From positions 1 to 42,999 of the forward strand of contig CACOPD010000009.1 of NCBI GenBank assembly GCA_902628835.1: 42,999 bases of DNA, given 5' to 3'. The notes below the pieces were generated by a model. The model searched no databases. It was not told where the DNA came from and saw nothing but the letters and a program-made list of their open reading frames with translations. Made by a program: the position numbers and the translations under genes. Positions 7,866 to 15,654 of the stretch are shown piece after piece. This DNA is from an uncultured Alphaproteobacteria bacterium (GTDB lineage: Bacteria > Pseudomonadota > Alphaproteobacteria > HIMB59 > GCA-002718135). Numbering within the stretch: position 1 is the first letter of the stretch; the number at the start of each line of letters is the position of its first letter.

Positions 7866-7889
7866 ACAAGCGGTATAATAACCGCTTGT
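7866..7889. terminator. Rho-independent terminator, probably bidirectional
   Basis: A perfect 9-bp stem, ACAAGCGGT (7866-7874) and ACCGCTTGT (7881-7889), encloses a 6-nt loop ATAATA. It is followed by TTTAATT on the plus strand, and by ATTTATATTAAT on the minus strand. It sits between two convergent genes (ends 7857 and 7890), as expected for a shared terminator. Confidence 0.85.
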
Positions 7890-8282
7890 TTAATTAAAAT
7901 AACTTCTAATTTTATTTCTAGATGCAAAATGTAAAATTATTGAAACTATAAAAAAGAACAAAACAAAGTAATATTCTCTAACCTCAACTTGAGATGTATA
8001 AAAAACAAAAAAACCACAAATAGTCAGAGACTTTAAATAAACATCAAGAAATTGAATTGGAAATAACTTTTCAGACTGAAAAAACAAATATCTAAAACCA
8101 AAATAAGCAAATGTTAAAAATACAGATAATCTAACAGAAGCTACGCGATGATAAGGTATTTCTTGTTTTTCAACTATATTTAATGGAAAATAAATAGTAA
8201 CTCCCATAATCTCTGCTATTACAGATGATAAGGCCCATAAACTTAATAAACCTATTATAATTTTAGCTAACGTTCTTGCCAT
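7890..8282 (-). CDS. Four-TM membrane protein, unknown
   Basis: 130 residues from the ATG at 8282; a TTG at 8294 in the same frame would add four residues. It has four hydrophobic helices: IIIGLLSLWALSSVIAEIMG, a segment around LSVFLTFAYFGFRYLFF, SLTICGFFVFYTSQ and YYFVLFFFIVSIILHF. A short polar loop holds the motif EIPYHRVASVRL. It ends in a basic tail. It is convergent with the 143-residue membrane gene, sharing the 7866-7889 terminator. No family recognised and no functional residues evident. Confidence 0.6.
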   Translation of the reverse strand: MARTLAKIIIGLLSLWALSSVIAEIMGVTIYFPLNIVEKQEIPYHRVASVRLSVFLTFAYFGFRYLFFQSEKLFPIQFLDVYLKSLTICGFFVFYTSQVEVREYYFVLFFFIVSIILHFASRNKIRSYFN

Positions 8283-8392
8283 TTTAAATTTCAAGGCCCT
8301 TTTTAATAAGGATTAGTTTAAACAAACTACATAAAGATTCAGAAAAAAAATATAAATTTCATATTGTTAGCAGAAATCTTAGTTTTTTTTTG

Positions 8393-8785
8393 TTAAAAAT
8401 TATTTTTAATTGGAGAAAAATATAAAAGAATTAGGATAGCACCACTAATTAAACCTCCTACTTGATCAAGCAACCCACTGAAGGCAGTATAGATTACAGT
8501 ACCACTAAAGTAATTTAAAACTATACCAGCTACTACTAAAAATAAATAAAGAAATTTGCCATAAGAAATAAATCTATAAAGTAGATTTAAAGTTAATAGA
8601 TATAAAAAAAATAAACTAATGGATAGAATTCTAGAAAAATTTTCAAAATTGTCTAATAAACCATCATTTATATTTTCATAAATATTAGAAATTTCAGATG
8701 GTTGATACATTGATGAAATTACCATTAAAATTATGACAACAAAATCAGCTAAAATTAAATTTTTAAATATCTTTTCTATTTCCAT
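8393..8785 (-). CDS. Four-TM membrane protein, unknown
   Basis: 130 residues with hydrophobic segments at about 10-26 (ILADFVVIILMVISSM), 52-70, 78-97 and 107-124 (GGLISGAILILLYFSP). An acidic, polar loop (YQPSEISNIYENINDGLLDN) lies between the first two. The overall plan resembles small DUF-type integral membrane proteins, but none is recognised. It is divergent from the IsdG-like gene across 49 nt and follows no gene closely. The 110 nt between it and the next minus-strand gene show no clear terminator. Confidence 0.6.
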   Translation of the reverse strand: MEIEKIFKNLILADFVVIILMVISSMYQPSEISNIYENINDGLLDNFENFSRILSISLFFLYLLTLNLLYRFISYGKFLYLFLVVAGIVLNYFSGTVIYTAFSGLLDQVGGLISGAILILLYFSPIKNNF

Positions 8786-8834
8786 AATTTATAAATAGGC
8801 TACTAAAATAATAAAATAAAGCTAAATAATTATT

Positions 8835-9137
8835 ATGTTTATTGCAATGAATAGGTTTAAAATTATAATTGGTAAAGAAAAAGAATTTGAAAATATATGG
8901 AAATCAAGAGAAACATTTCTTGATAAAGTCCCTGGCTTTAAGAATTTTAATCTTATTAAGGGTAAAACTAATGAGGAATACACCTTATATGCTTCTCATA
9001 GTATCTGGAAAAGTGAAGAAGCTTTTATAAATTGGACTAAATCAGAAGAATTTAGAATGGCGCACAAAGATGCGGGTGTTAACAAGCATCTTTATTTAGG
9101 TCATCCAGAATTTGAAGGATTTAATAAAATTATTTAA
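8835..9137 (+). CDS. IsdG/HmoB-type heme monooxygenase-like ABM protein
   Basis: 100 residues with the antibiotic-biosynthesis-monooxygenase ferredoxin-like fold. Three residues line up with the heme-degrading triad of IsdG/IsdI (Asn7/Trp67/His77 in IsdG): Asn6 in MFIAMNRFKI, Trp67 in EAFINWTKSEEF and His77 in RMAHKDAG. The segment GFKNFNLIKG and the WKSEEAF helix start are also typical. The predicted reaction is O2-dependent opening of heme, releasing iron; the reductant is unknown. The start is an ATG at 8835 with a second ATG at codon 5. It is convergent with the next gene, with 1 nt between stops. A non-heme ABM function is the main alternative, although the triad argues for heme. Confidence 0.78.
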   Translation: MFIAMNRFKIIIGKEKEFENIWKSRETFLDKVPGFKNFNLIKGKTNEEYTLYASHSIWKSEEAFINWTKSEEFRMAHKDAGVNKHLYLGHPEFEGFNKII

Positions 9138-9138
9138 T

Positions 9139-9504
9139 TCAACTCCACATAGAATAAATCACATCAGAACTATCGATTTTTACATGGCTTTCACATTTGC
9201 TTTCAAAATCTCCAAAATCATCTCTGAAATATGAATTATTATTTTGAGCTTTTTTAAAGTGATCATTTATTCCTTCTTGCGTTTCATAAATCTCTGTAAG
9301 AATTAGTGATAAATTACCTGTTTCCGAACCTTCTTTGAATTCAGAACCTATAGACCAGTTTAACATGAGAAGTGCCTTATCACCCTGCTTAGTATGAGTT
9401 TCATTCATCCATTTTACATGATCTTCTGCAACTCTTTTTGCTATATCTTTTAATTCTGGTTTAAAAATCCATAAATACTGTAGTTGTTTTTTATTTTTAA
9501 ACAT
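9139..9504 (-). CDS. Small ABM-like cytosolic protein, unknown
   Basis: 121 residues with no signal peptide or membrane helix. The order of strands and helices (LQYLWIFKPE, LKDIAKRVAEDHVKWM, LMLNWSIGSEF, SLILTEIYETQEGINDHF) suggests the alpha/beta barrel seen in monooxygenase-like or DUF1330-like proteins. The YETQEGINDHFKKA helix corresponds to the conserved helix of that fold. A Shine-Dalgarno-like AGGAGA precedes the ATG. It converges with the IsdG-like gene. No catalytic residues could be assigned; function unknown. Confidence 0.65.
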   Translation of the reverse strand: MFKNKKQLQYLWIFKPELKDIAKRVAEDHVKWMNETHTKQGDKALLMLNWSIGSEFKEGSETGNLSLILTEIYETQEGINDHFKKAQNNNSYFRDDFGDFESKCESHVKIDSSDVIYSMWS

Positions 9505-9554
9505 AAAATTTCTCCTGTTATTTAATATTATAATTATTTTTTAGTTTCTTAAAG

Positions 9555-10268
9555 TTAATTTAAGTAATCTTGGCGAGATCTAATAAAACAAATCCAAACA
9601 AAGTATCCGGTACAAATCAACCAAAGTATTAACACGATAGTATCATTAATCATTAAATTAATTTCTGATTTTGTTACTAAGCGTAAAGTAGTTGCTGCCC
9701 AAACTACTGTAAAAAAAATAGTTAAATTTCTATATGATTTTACTCTAAGTGGATGAACAAACTTCCAAGGAACAAAAGTTAATACAGATAAAACAATTAT
9801 AACAATTAAATTTATCCATTCATTAGTATTTAAAATAAAAAAATATAAAACAACAACATTCCATACAGCCGGGAATCCTTGAAAATAGTAATCATCAGTT
9901 TTCATATTCACATTAATAAAAGTATATAATGACACACCAAAAATTAAAGCTGGCAAAATCATTTGAAAACCTGAAGGAACCATTTGAAACCAATAAATCA
10001 TTAAAGCTGGATTTATTACATAATTAAGATAATCAATTATTGAATCTAAAATAATTCCATCAAGGTTAGGAGCTTTTTCTTCAACGCCTACTTTTCTAGC
10101 TAAAGTTCCATCAACACCGTCAACTAATAACGCCATTCCAAGCCATAAAAAACTTCCCACTTGATCATTATTTAAAATTGAAACTAATGCTAAAAATCCA
10201 AGGATAGCACCTGAACCAGTAAAAGCATGTACACCCCATGCAGAGATTTGATCTTTGTCAACTTTCAT
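9555..10268 (-). CDS. pcs: Phosphatidylcholine synthase
   Basis: 237 residues, the normal length of bacterial Pcs, with about eight membrane helices. The CDP-alcohol phosphotransferase motif is present with the Pcs-specific spacing DG-x2-AR-x12-G-x3-D-x3-D: Asp53-Gly54, Ala57-Arg58, Gly71, Asp75, Asp79 (from LLVDGVDGTLARKVGV and LDGIILDSIIDY). The enzyme joins choline directly to CDP-diacylglycerol in the inner membrane to make phosphatidylcholine, a pathway characteristic of many Alphaproteobacteria. It stands alone between a convergent pair and the mutT/photolyase pair. The assignment is firm because the 12-residue spacing separates Pcs from PgsA and PssA. Confidence 0.93.
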   Translation of the reverse strand: MKVDKDQISAWGVHAFTGSGAILGFLALVSILNNDQVGSFLWLGMALLVDGVDGTLARKVGVEEKAPNLDGIILDSIIDYLNYVINPALMIYWFQMVPSGFQMILPALIFGVSLYTFINVNMKTDDYYFQGFPAVWNVVVLYFFILNTNEWINLIVIIVLSVLTFVPWKFVHPLRVKSYRNLTIFFTVVWAATTLRLVTKSEINLMINDTIVLILWLICTGYFVWICFIRSRQDYLN

Positions 10269-10364
10269 AAAATGAAGTCATTTATCACTAAATATAAAAG
10301 ATGTTTAGTAATATAATTAAATTCCTTAAGTTCTCTGAAAATTATTTATATTAAATTAGAATAA

Positions 10365-10742
10365 TTATAATAAAGAAATAATATCTTTATCTCCTTCAGC
10401 AAATTCATAATTTTTGAATTCTTCTTTTGTTACCCATGCTGAGTCTTCGTGCTCTTTTAAAACTATAGCACCACTAATAATTGTACAAAAAAAATAGTGA
10501 AGATGAACATTGATTTTTTCATCCTTGTAATGCTCTTCACCTAACTTATTCCCAACACGAATATTAACGTCAAGTTCTTCTTTAATTTCTCTAATAACTG
10601 TTTCCTGTAAAGTTTCGTTGACATCTTGTTTGCCTCCAGGAAATTCATAAAAGCCACCAAGATGTTTATTTATGTTTCTCTTGGCGATAAAATATTTATT
10701 ATTTTTTGTTATAATTGCAGCGGCAACATTAATTTTTTTCAT
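10365..10742 (-). CDS. mutT: Nudix hydrolase, MutT-like
   Basis: 125 residues. The Nudix box G-x5-E-x7-REUxEE-x-G-U is visible from Gly37 (GGKQDVNETLQETVIREI, then KEELDV), with the usual last Gly replaced by Asp58, a substitution found in several MutT-type proteins. The upstream NVAAAIITKNNKYFIAKR strand and FYEFPGGK loop match MutT. It probably hydrolyses 8-oxo-dGTP or another oxidised or non-canonical NTP. The start ATG overlaps the stop of the photolyase-related gene (TAATG), so the two are translationally coupled. Both would then serve DNA protection in a sunlit habitat, which is inference. Confidence 0.85.
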   Translation of the reverse strand: MKKINVAAAIITKNNKYFIAKRNINKHLGGFYEFPGGKQDVNETLQETVIREIKEELDVNIRVGNKLGEEHYKDEKINVHLHYFFCTIISGAIVLKEHEDSAWVTKEEFKNYEFAEGDKDIISLL

Positions 10743-12220
10743 TAAGAAGTATTATCATGAATAAACTGGTTTGCTTTCTTTATTATATTATTTTTTCTTT
10801 CATCTTTCATTTTATCATAAATAACAACCATCATATTTAATCTCGGATTTGTTTGAAAAAATTTTCTATTTTTATTAATAAAACGCCAATATAGTCCATC
10901 CATTATATCATTCCAAGGTCCCCTTTTGAAATTCATCATTTTCATAAAATAACTTGAACCACAAATGTAGGGCTTAGTGCTAAAAATACCTCCATCACTA
11001 AATAAACCCATACCATAAACATTAGGTGACATGACCCAATCTGAACTATCAACAAACATTTCCATAAACCAGTTATAAACTTCGTTTGGCTTAATCTCAC
11101 AAAGATTCATAATGTTGCATAAAATCATTAGTCTCTCAATATGATGGGTATATCCAAACTTTTGTGCATTTTTGATTGAATGATCTAAAGGATCTAAACC
11201 TGTTGTTCCATCATACCAATTTTTTGTTAAAGAATTTTTATGTTTAAAAAAATTATTCTTTTCTAATTGTTTATCATAATTTTGATAAATACCTCGTATA
11301 AATTCCCTCCAACCAATAATTTGCCTAACATAACCTTCATAAGAATTAATTTTAATTTTGTTTTCAACTTTTTTAATACGTTCAATAATTATTTCTGGTG
11401 TTAATAATCCTAAATTTATTAATGGACTTAGTGCACTATGAAATAAAAAATTATTACTAGTATCAACAGCGTCTTCATAATCTCCAAATAAATTAAATTT
11501 TTTGGCAATGAAATAATCAAGCCATTTTATGGCATCAGTATAAGTTGTTGGCAACCAGAAATTTTCAACCTCTCCAGGATGATTTGCAAATTTTCTCTTA
11601 ATCTCTATTTTTAATTTTTTTGTATGAGATGTTTCATTTGACTGGATCATGTTTGGAATAGTTATTGAGGATGGCAATTTTTTTCTATTATCTTCATCAA
11701 AACTCCACTTACCACCTTTTGGCTTACCTTTTTCCATTAAAATATCTGTTCTTGCTCTAGCTATTTTATAAAAATTAGCCATGAATGGTTTTTTTGTTTT
11801 AGATAAATAGTTTTTAAATTCATCTCTTGAGTTTAAGAACATTGGACTACTAACTATTTTCCAATCAATTTTAAGTTTTTTTGTTAACAATGATATTTTT
11901 TTTTCAAAAAACTTATCCTCAATCTCAAATGAAATTAATTCATTAATTTTATTTATGCTAATAAATTTTTCTAATTTCTTTTCATAAGAGACTTTGAAAT
12001 CTTTATTTAAATCATAGTAATTAATCTTAAATTTATTTTTTTTTAATTCATCAGCATATGACCTCATTGATGATAAAAATAATATTAATTTTAATTTATG
12101 ATGTTTTTGAAATGTACATAAACCATAGTCCTCAGCCATAAAAATTGGCATATCTTTGAAGGATTTAAGATGTTTTTGTGGAAATAACTGATTTCCAAGT
12201 ATTAAAAGCATACTTTTCAT
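10742..12220 (-). CDS. Photolyase/cryptochrome-related flavoprotein (PhrB/CryB group)
   Basis: 492 residues matching COG3046 proteins. The N-terminal antenna-type Rossmann domain starts LLILGNQLFP (about 1-130). The C-terminal FAD-binding helical domain has YVRQIIGWREFIRGIYQ, GYTHHIERLM (His359-His360) and NVYGMGLFSDGGIFSTKPY. Members include the (6-4) photolyase PhrB of Agrobacterium. The four cysteines that hold its [4Fe-4S] cluster (CxxC plus two others) are not seen: the region after KPYICGSSYFMKMMNF has only Cys420, and the pre-His segment reads GLDPLDHSI with no Cys. Light-driven DNA repair or photoreception are both possible. It is coupled to mutT. Confidence 0.85.
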   Translation of the reverse strand: MKSMLLILGNQLFPQKHLKSFKDMPIFMAEDYGLCTFQKHHKLKLILFLSSMRSYADELKKNKFKINYYDLNKDFKVSYEKKLEKFISINKINELISFEIEDKFFEKKISLLTKKLKIDWKIVSSPMFLNSRDEFKNYLSKTKKPFMANFYKIARARTDILMEKGKPKGGKWSFDEDNRKKLPSSITIPNMIQSNETSHTKKLKIEIKRKFANHPGEVENFWLPTTYTDAIKWLDYFIAKKFNLFGDYEDAVDTSNNFLFHSALSPLINLGLLTPEIIIERIKKVENKIKINSYEGYVRQIIGWREFIRGIYQNYDKQLEKNNFFKHKNSLTKNWYDGTTGLDPLDHSIKNAQKFGYTHHIERLMILCNIMNLCEIKPNEVYNWFMEMFVDSSDWVMSPNVYGMGLFSDGGIFSTKPYICGSSYFMKMMNFKRGPWNDIMDGLYWRFINKNRKFFQTNPRLNMMVVIYDKMKDERKNNIIKKANQFIHDNTS

Positions 12221-12313
12221 AAAATTTAGATAGTTTAATTTTTACAATTTTTTATAAAATAATATAATTTTGATACATATTTTGGACATTTTTGATTTAT
12301 AAATAATTTAATA

Positions 12314-12817
12314 ATGAATGTATTTAGGCATATTATTTTAGGATTTCTTATAATTATTTTGGTTTCTTGTAATACTACATCACCTAACAAAGTTAGAAAA
12401 TCAGACGCTCAAAAGGTAACTAATATTGAATATGGGACAATTAAAACTTCTCTTCCAGTAAAGATAGAAGGTGAAAGCGATTGGATTGGTGCAACAGCTG
12501 GAGCAATGATTGGAGGCCTACTTGCAACTCAAGTTTGTGGAGAAGGAGAAATATTAGGAACAAAATGCCAAGATATTGCCGTTGTTTATGGGACTATTGG
12601 TGGAGCAGCTATGGGATCTGTAATTCAAGCAAAAATAGGTAATCATGATGGATTTCAATATATTGTTAATATTGAAAAATGTGGTGAAAATTCTTCATCT
12701 TGCATTAATGATCAAGATAAAGCTTTTGTTCAAGGTGATGATAACCCAATTCCAAATGGACAAAAAGTAGTCATTATTTATGGAGAAGATGTAAGATTAA
12801 TGCCTTATGAAAATTAA
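12314..12817 (+). CDS. Glycine-zipper outer-membrane lipoprotein (SlyB/17-kDa antigen-like)
   Basis: 167 residues. The signal peptide ends in a lipobox (LVSC, Cys19), giving a lipoprotein. The mature part has a glycine-zipper segment in two halves (WIGATAGAMIGGLLATQVCG and YGTIGGAAMGSVIQAKIG) interrupted by a loop with a cysteine pair, then a beta-rich C-terminal part with GFQYIVNIEKCG and IPNGQKVVIIYGEDVRLMP, as in SlyB/Rickettsia 17-kDa antigen proteins. These proteins sit in the outer membrane and support its integrity. The loop insert with several cysteines is unusual for SlyB. It overlaps the following EF-hand gene by 11 nt, so the two products may act together in the envelope. Confidence 0.82.
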   Translation: MNVFRHIILGFLIIILVSCNTTSPNKVRKSDAQKVTNIEYGTIKTSLPVKIEGESDWIGATAGAMIGGLLATQVCGEGEILGTKCQDIAVVYGTIGGAAMGSVIQAKIGNHDGFQYIVNIEKCGENSSSCINDQDKAFVQGDDNPIPNGQKVVIIYGEDVRLMPYEN

Positions 12818-13664
12818 TTTGTTTAAGATAATATTTATTATTTTTATTTTTTTCTCTTCAAAAGTTTATGCTGAACTGATGTTTCAAGATAACTTTCCAA
12901 AAAATATGCAGGGTATCTGGAGTGATGATTGTGCATCTGAGTATCAAGTATTTATAATTTCTAATAACACCAGTATGTGGATTGATGAAACTTATGTTGG
13001 CTTCAATTTTTCAAAAACCACTAAAGTTGAAGACTGGTCAGCATATAAATGGGGAGAATTAGATGGTAGCTACTATTATTTTTTAAAAAGAGATGGAGAC
13101 AATTTACTTGAGATAACAGCACCTGATGATTGGGATGGAATAGATTATTCTTTTTTAAATACTTCTGATTATTCCACCTATGAAAAATGTGAATCAATCC
13201 CAAGTATGTATCAAATCATATATGGAGAAATAATTAACTTAATGAATTCTCAATTGATTGAAACATGTAACAATGATCAAAATCCTGCTAATTGTATAAA
13301 TGAAACATTTTCATTCTTAGATGTTTCTCAAGATGAGGAACTATCTGTTGCTGAATTAACTAGAGCGGCTCGAATTGCAATTTATTTTACTTTTATTGAT
13401 AAAAGACAAGATGAAGATAGAGATATTGGCTTTGCAACTTACACTACTACTTCTCTAATATTCCCTGCTCTATCTAAAATTTTAATCGGTAATTATGATT
13501 ATGATAATTCTAATACCTTGTCTCTTAAAGAAATTTATACAGATAGAGTTGACACTCTTGATTATCAAAACTTGTTTAAAGAAAATCTTAAAGGATTAGA
13601 CCCAGAAGAATTAAGAAAATTAATAGATAATTTAGATTTCTTAAAATCATTAATGTTAAATTAA
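12807..13664 (+). CDS. Secreted/periplasmic EF-hand protein, unknown
   Basis: 285 residues. A signal peptide (MKINLFKIIFIIFIFFSSKV then YA) is followed by a beta-rich region of about 110 residues rich in Trp and Tyr, beginning with FPKNMQGIWSDDC. The C-terminal half contains two 12-residue loops fitting the EF-hand pattern: DVSQDEELSVAE (172-183) and DYDNSNTLSLKE (231-242), each with acidic or Ser ligands at 1, 3, 5, 9 and Glu at 12. Calcium binding is therefore likely. The start ATG is inside the end of the lipoprotein gene, implying coupling. No named family recognised; it may be a calcium-dependent envelope protein. Confidence 0.7.
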   Translation: MKINLFKIIFIIFIFFSSKVYAELMFQDNFPKNMQGIWSDDCASEYQVFIISNNTSMWIDETYVGFNFSKTTKVEDWSAYKWGELDGSYYYFLKRDGDNLLEITAPDDWDGIDYSFLNTSDYSTYEKCESIPSMYQIIYGEIINLMNSQLIETCNNDQNPANCINETFSFLDVSQDEELSVAELTRAARIAIYFTFIDKRQDEDRDIGFATYTTTSLIFPALSKILIGNYDYDNSNTLSLKEIYTDRVDTLDYQNLFKENLKGLDPEELRKLIDNLDFLKSLMLN

Positions 13665-13705
13665 TAACAGATTGACAATATATTTTTCTAAAGTAGTTTC
13701 TAAAT

Positions 13706-13909
13706 ATGGTAATTAGAAGAAAATCGAGTATTTATAAAAAATTTTATGAAATAAATGGCCAGAAAACTATGTTTGGTTATGATAATTTAAAATTTAAAAC
13801 AGTTAATCTTCCCAAAACACAAAAATTTAAAAATCTATGTCCTAAATTTAATTTAAAACAAATTAATTGTAATAAACTTTTAGATTTACCTTTTATTATA
13901 ATTAATTAA
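13706..13909 (+). CDS. Small basic protein, hypothetical
   Basis: 67 residues, very Lys/Asn-rich, beginning MVIRRKSSIYKKFYEINGQK, with two cysteines in NLCPKFNLKQINCNK. No membrane segment or known motif. The stop codon (13907-13909) directly abuts the GTG start of the renalase-like gene, the kind of spacing seen in coupled genes, which is the main argument that it is real. A TTGACA at 13672 upstream could be a -35 element, but no convincing -10 follows at the right distance. It may be a chance frame in AT-rich DNA. Confidence 0.35.
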   Translation: MVIRRKSSIYKKFYEINGQKTMFGYDNLKFKTVNLPKTQKFKNLCPKFNLKQINCNKLLDLPFIIIN

Positions 13910-14881
13910 GTGAAAAATATTGCAATCATTGGAGCTGGTATGACAGGATTGTCATTGGCTTATAATTTAAAAGAGCATAATATATCTATATTTGATAAAT
14001 CTTGGAGACCTGGTGGTAGAGTTTCCACTAGAAAACATGGGAATACTTATTTTGATCATGGTGCGCATTATCTTTCTATTAACCATCATGTAAAACAACT
14101 AAGAGATATTTTAAATAAATTAAACATTGTTAAAGAAAAAGAAATAATTTTTTCAACAGATTTTTTAAAAAATGAAATTATTAAAAAAAAAGTTCTTATT
14201 GGGAATAATGGTATGACTTCTATACCAAAAAAAATATTTGAAGATTTAAATATTAATGGTTATTTTAATTCACAAATAATTAAAATAATAAAAAAAGATA
14301 ATAAGTATTCATTATTTTCAAATGATGAAGAATTTAATAATTTTGATTTTGTTTTAATATCTATTCCATATATCCAAGCAAAAGAATTATCTCAGGAATT
14401 TATTGAATTTAACAAAGAACATGAACCTAAGTATGATCCAATATATACAGTTATGTTTTCTTATAACAAAAGTAATAATATTAATCTTGATGGAGGTTTG
14501 AATCTTCATAAAGATATTAGCTTTTTTATGAAACAAAATTTTAAATTTCCGAATTTAAATGAAGAATGTTGGGTAGTTAATTTAACTTCTGAATATACAG
14601 AAAATAATTTAAATATTGATAAAGAACAATTGGAAGAAAAAGTGATTAAAATATTTGAAAATTCATTTGAGATAAGTCAAAGACCAATATTTCGAAATTC
14701 TCATCGATGGCTTTATGCTCAAACTAAAATAACATATAATAGTATTTCTAAAAAAAATTGGATAGGTTCTAAAGATTCTAGAATATTCTTAAGCGGTGAT
14801 TGGGTTACAGGAAGAAGTTTAAGTGATGCTTGGTATTCAGGTGAAAAACTGTCATATTATATAAAACTATTATCCATTTAA
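13910..14881 (+). CDS. Renalase-like FAD-dependent oxidoreductase
   Basis: 323 residues. The N-terminal dinucleotide-binding motif IAIIGAGMTGLSLAYNL is followed by FDKSWRPGGRVSTRK and FDHGAHYLS, the characteristic second motif of renalase-like NAD(P)/FAD amine-oxidase-family proteins. The C-terminal FAD motif reads IFLSGDWVTGRSLSDAWYSG. Length fits bacterial renalases, some of which oxidise isomeric dihydro-NAD(P) forms; the substrate here is not known. It starts with GTG immediately after the stop of the 67-residue frame, and the zinc peptidase gene follows by 37 nt on the same strand. The central domain is poorly conserved by eye, so the flavoprotein class is sure but the reaction is not. 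Confidence 0.82.
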   Translation: MKNIAIIGAGMTGLSLAYNLKEHNISIFDKSWRPGGRVSTRKHGNTYFDHGAHYLSINHHVKQLRDILNKLNIVKEKEIIFSTDFLKNEIIKKKVLIGNNGMTSIPKKIFEDLNINGYFNSQIIKIIKKDNKYSLFSNDEEFNNFDFVLISIPYIQAKELSQEFIEFNKEHEPKYDPIYTVMFSYNKSNNINLDGGLNLHKDISFFMKQNFKFPNLNEECWVVNLTSEYTENNLNIDKEQLEEKVIKIFENSFEISQRPIFRNSHRWLYAQTKITYNSISKKNWIGSKDSRIFLSGDWVTGRSLSDAWYSGEKLSYYIKLLSI

Positions 14882-14918
14882 AATTGATTTTTATAAATAT
14901 TATTCCTATTTTTAAGAA

Positions 14919-15623
14919 GTGATTAAATTATTCTATTATCTTATTCCATTTGCAATACTTTTCCTGCCAAGTTTATGGGTAAACTACATATTAAAAAAAT
15001 ACAATAAAGTTTTATCAGACATGCCTTTTACTGGTAGAGAGCTAGGGATTAAAATACTAGAACAACAAAAAATTAATAATGTTTCAATCAATCCTATTAA
15101 ACAACTAGATCATTATAATCCAAAAGATAAAAAAATTCATATTGCTACAGACAAGCTTGATAAAAAAAGTATTACAAGCATTGCAGTTGTTGCTCATGAA
15201 ATTGGGCATGCAATTCAAGATAAAGAGAAATATAAACCACTAATTATCAGACAATCATTAATTGAAAAAACTATGATCTTTCAAAGAATTGGATCATTTT
15301 TACTAATTATTGGATTACCATCAATTTTCGCTTTTACTAAAAGTCCATTTATAACTCTTATTGCAGCAATAATAATAATGGGCTGCTTATCTACAAATGT
15401 ATTAATTCATTTGATTACACTTCCTGTAGAATTTGATGCCAGTTTTAAAAGGGCTCTACCTATACTTAAGCAATATGTTCCTAAAGAGAATATGTATCAG
15501 TGTAAATCCGTTTTGAGGGCTGCTGCATTAACTTATTTAGCTCAATCAATTGTAAGTATATTTAGATTAAAAATAATACTATTATCTTTTATTAATATTT
15601 TTAAATCAATTATTAGAAGATAA
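14919..15623 (+). CDS. YugP-family membrane zinc metallopeptidase
   Basis: 234 residues. An N-terminal membrane helix (LIPFAILFLPSLWVNYIL) precedes the KYNKVLSDMPFTGRELGIKI segment that is typical of YugP (Zn-peptidase-2, PF04298). The zinc motif HEIGHAIQ lies in VVAHEIGHAIQDKEKYKPLI; two more helices follow, then LPVEFDASFKRALPIL, whose Glu is the expected third ligand, and a conserved AAALTYLAQSI stretch. It probably is a membrane-bound protease of unknown substrate. The start is GTG with AAGAAG close upstream. It converges with the apsD-like gene over a 19-nt gap that holds an AU-rich hairpin. Confidence 0.85.
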   Translation: MIKLFYYLIPFAILFLPSLWVNYILKKYNKVLSDMPFTGRELGIKILEQQKINNVSINPIKQLDHYNPKDKKIHIATDKLDKKSITSIAVVAHEIGHAIQDKEKYKPLIIRQSLIEKTMIFQRIGSFLLIIGLPSIFAFTKSPFITLIAAIIIMGCLSTNVLIHLITLPVEFDASFKRALPILKQYVPKENMYQCKSVLRAAALTYLAQSIVSIFRLKIILLSFINIFKSIIRR

Positions 15624-15654
15624 AATTAAATAATAAAATAATTTAGTTTATCTT
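15617..15654. terminator. AU-rich hairpin at convergent gene ends
   Basis: Arms AAGATAAA (15617-15624) and TTTATCTT (15647-15654) form an 8-bp stem that can extend imperfectly inward. The repeat overlaps both convergent stop codons (15623 and 15643). It is a candidate shared terminator, but weak because the stem is AT-rich. Confidence 0.35.

Noticed and set aside
13021..13203. Minus-strand 60-codon frame within the EF-hand protein gene
   Set aside because: Antisense to a gene with a signal peptide and two EF-hand loops; no Shine-Dalgarno and no family.
13672..13700. TTGACA box as a promoter of the 67-residue/renalase genes
   Set aside because: No acceptable -10 hexamer at 16-18 nt; TTGACA alone is not informative in such DNA.
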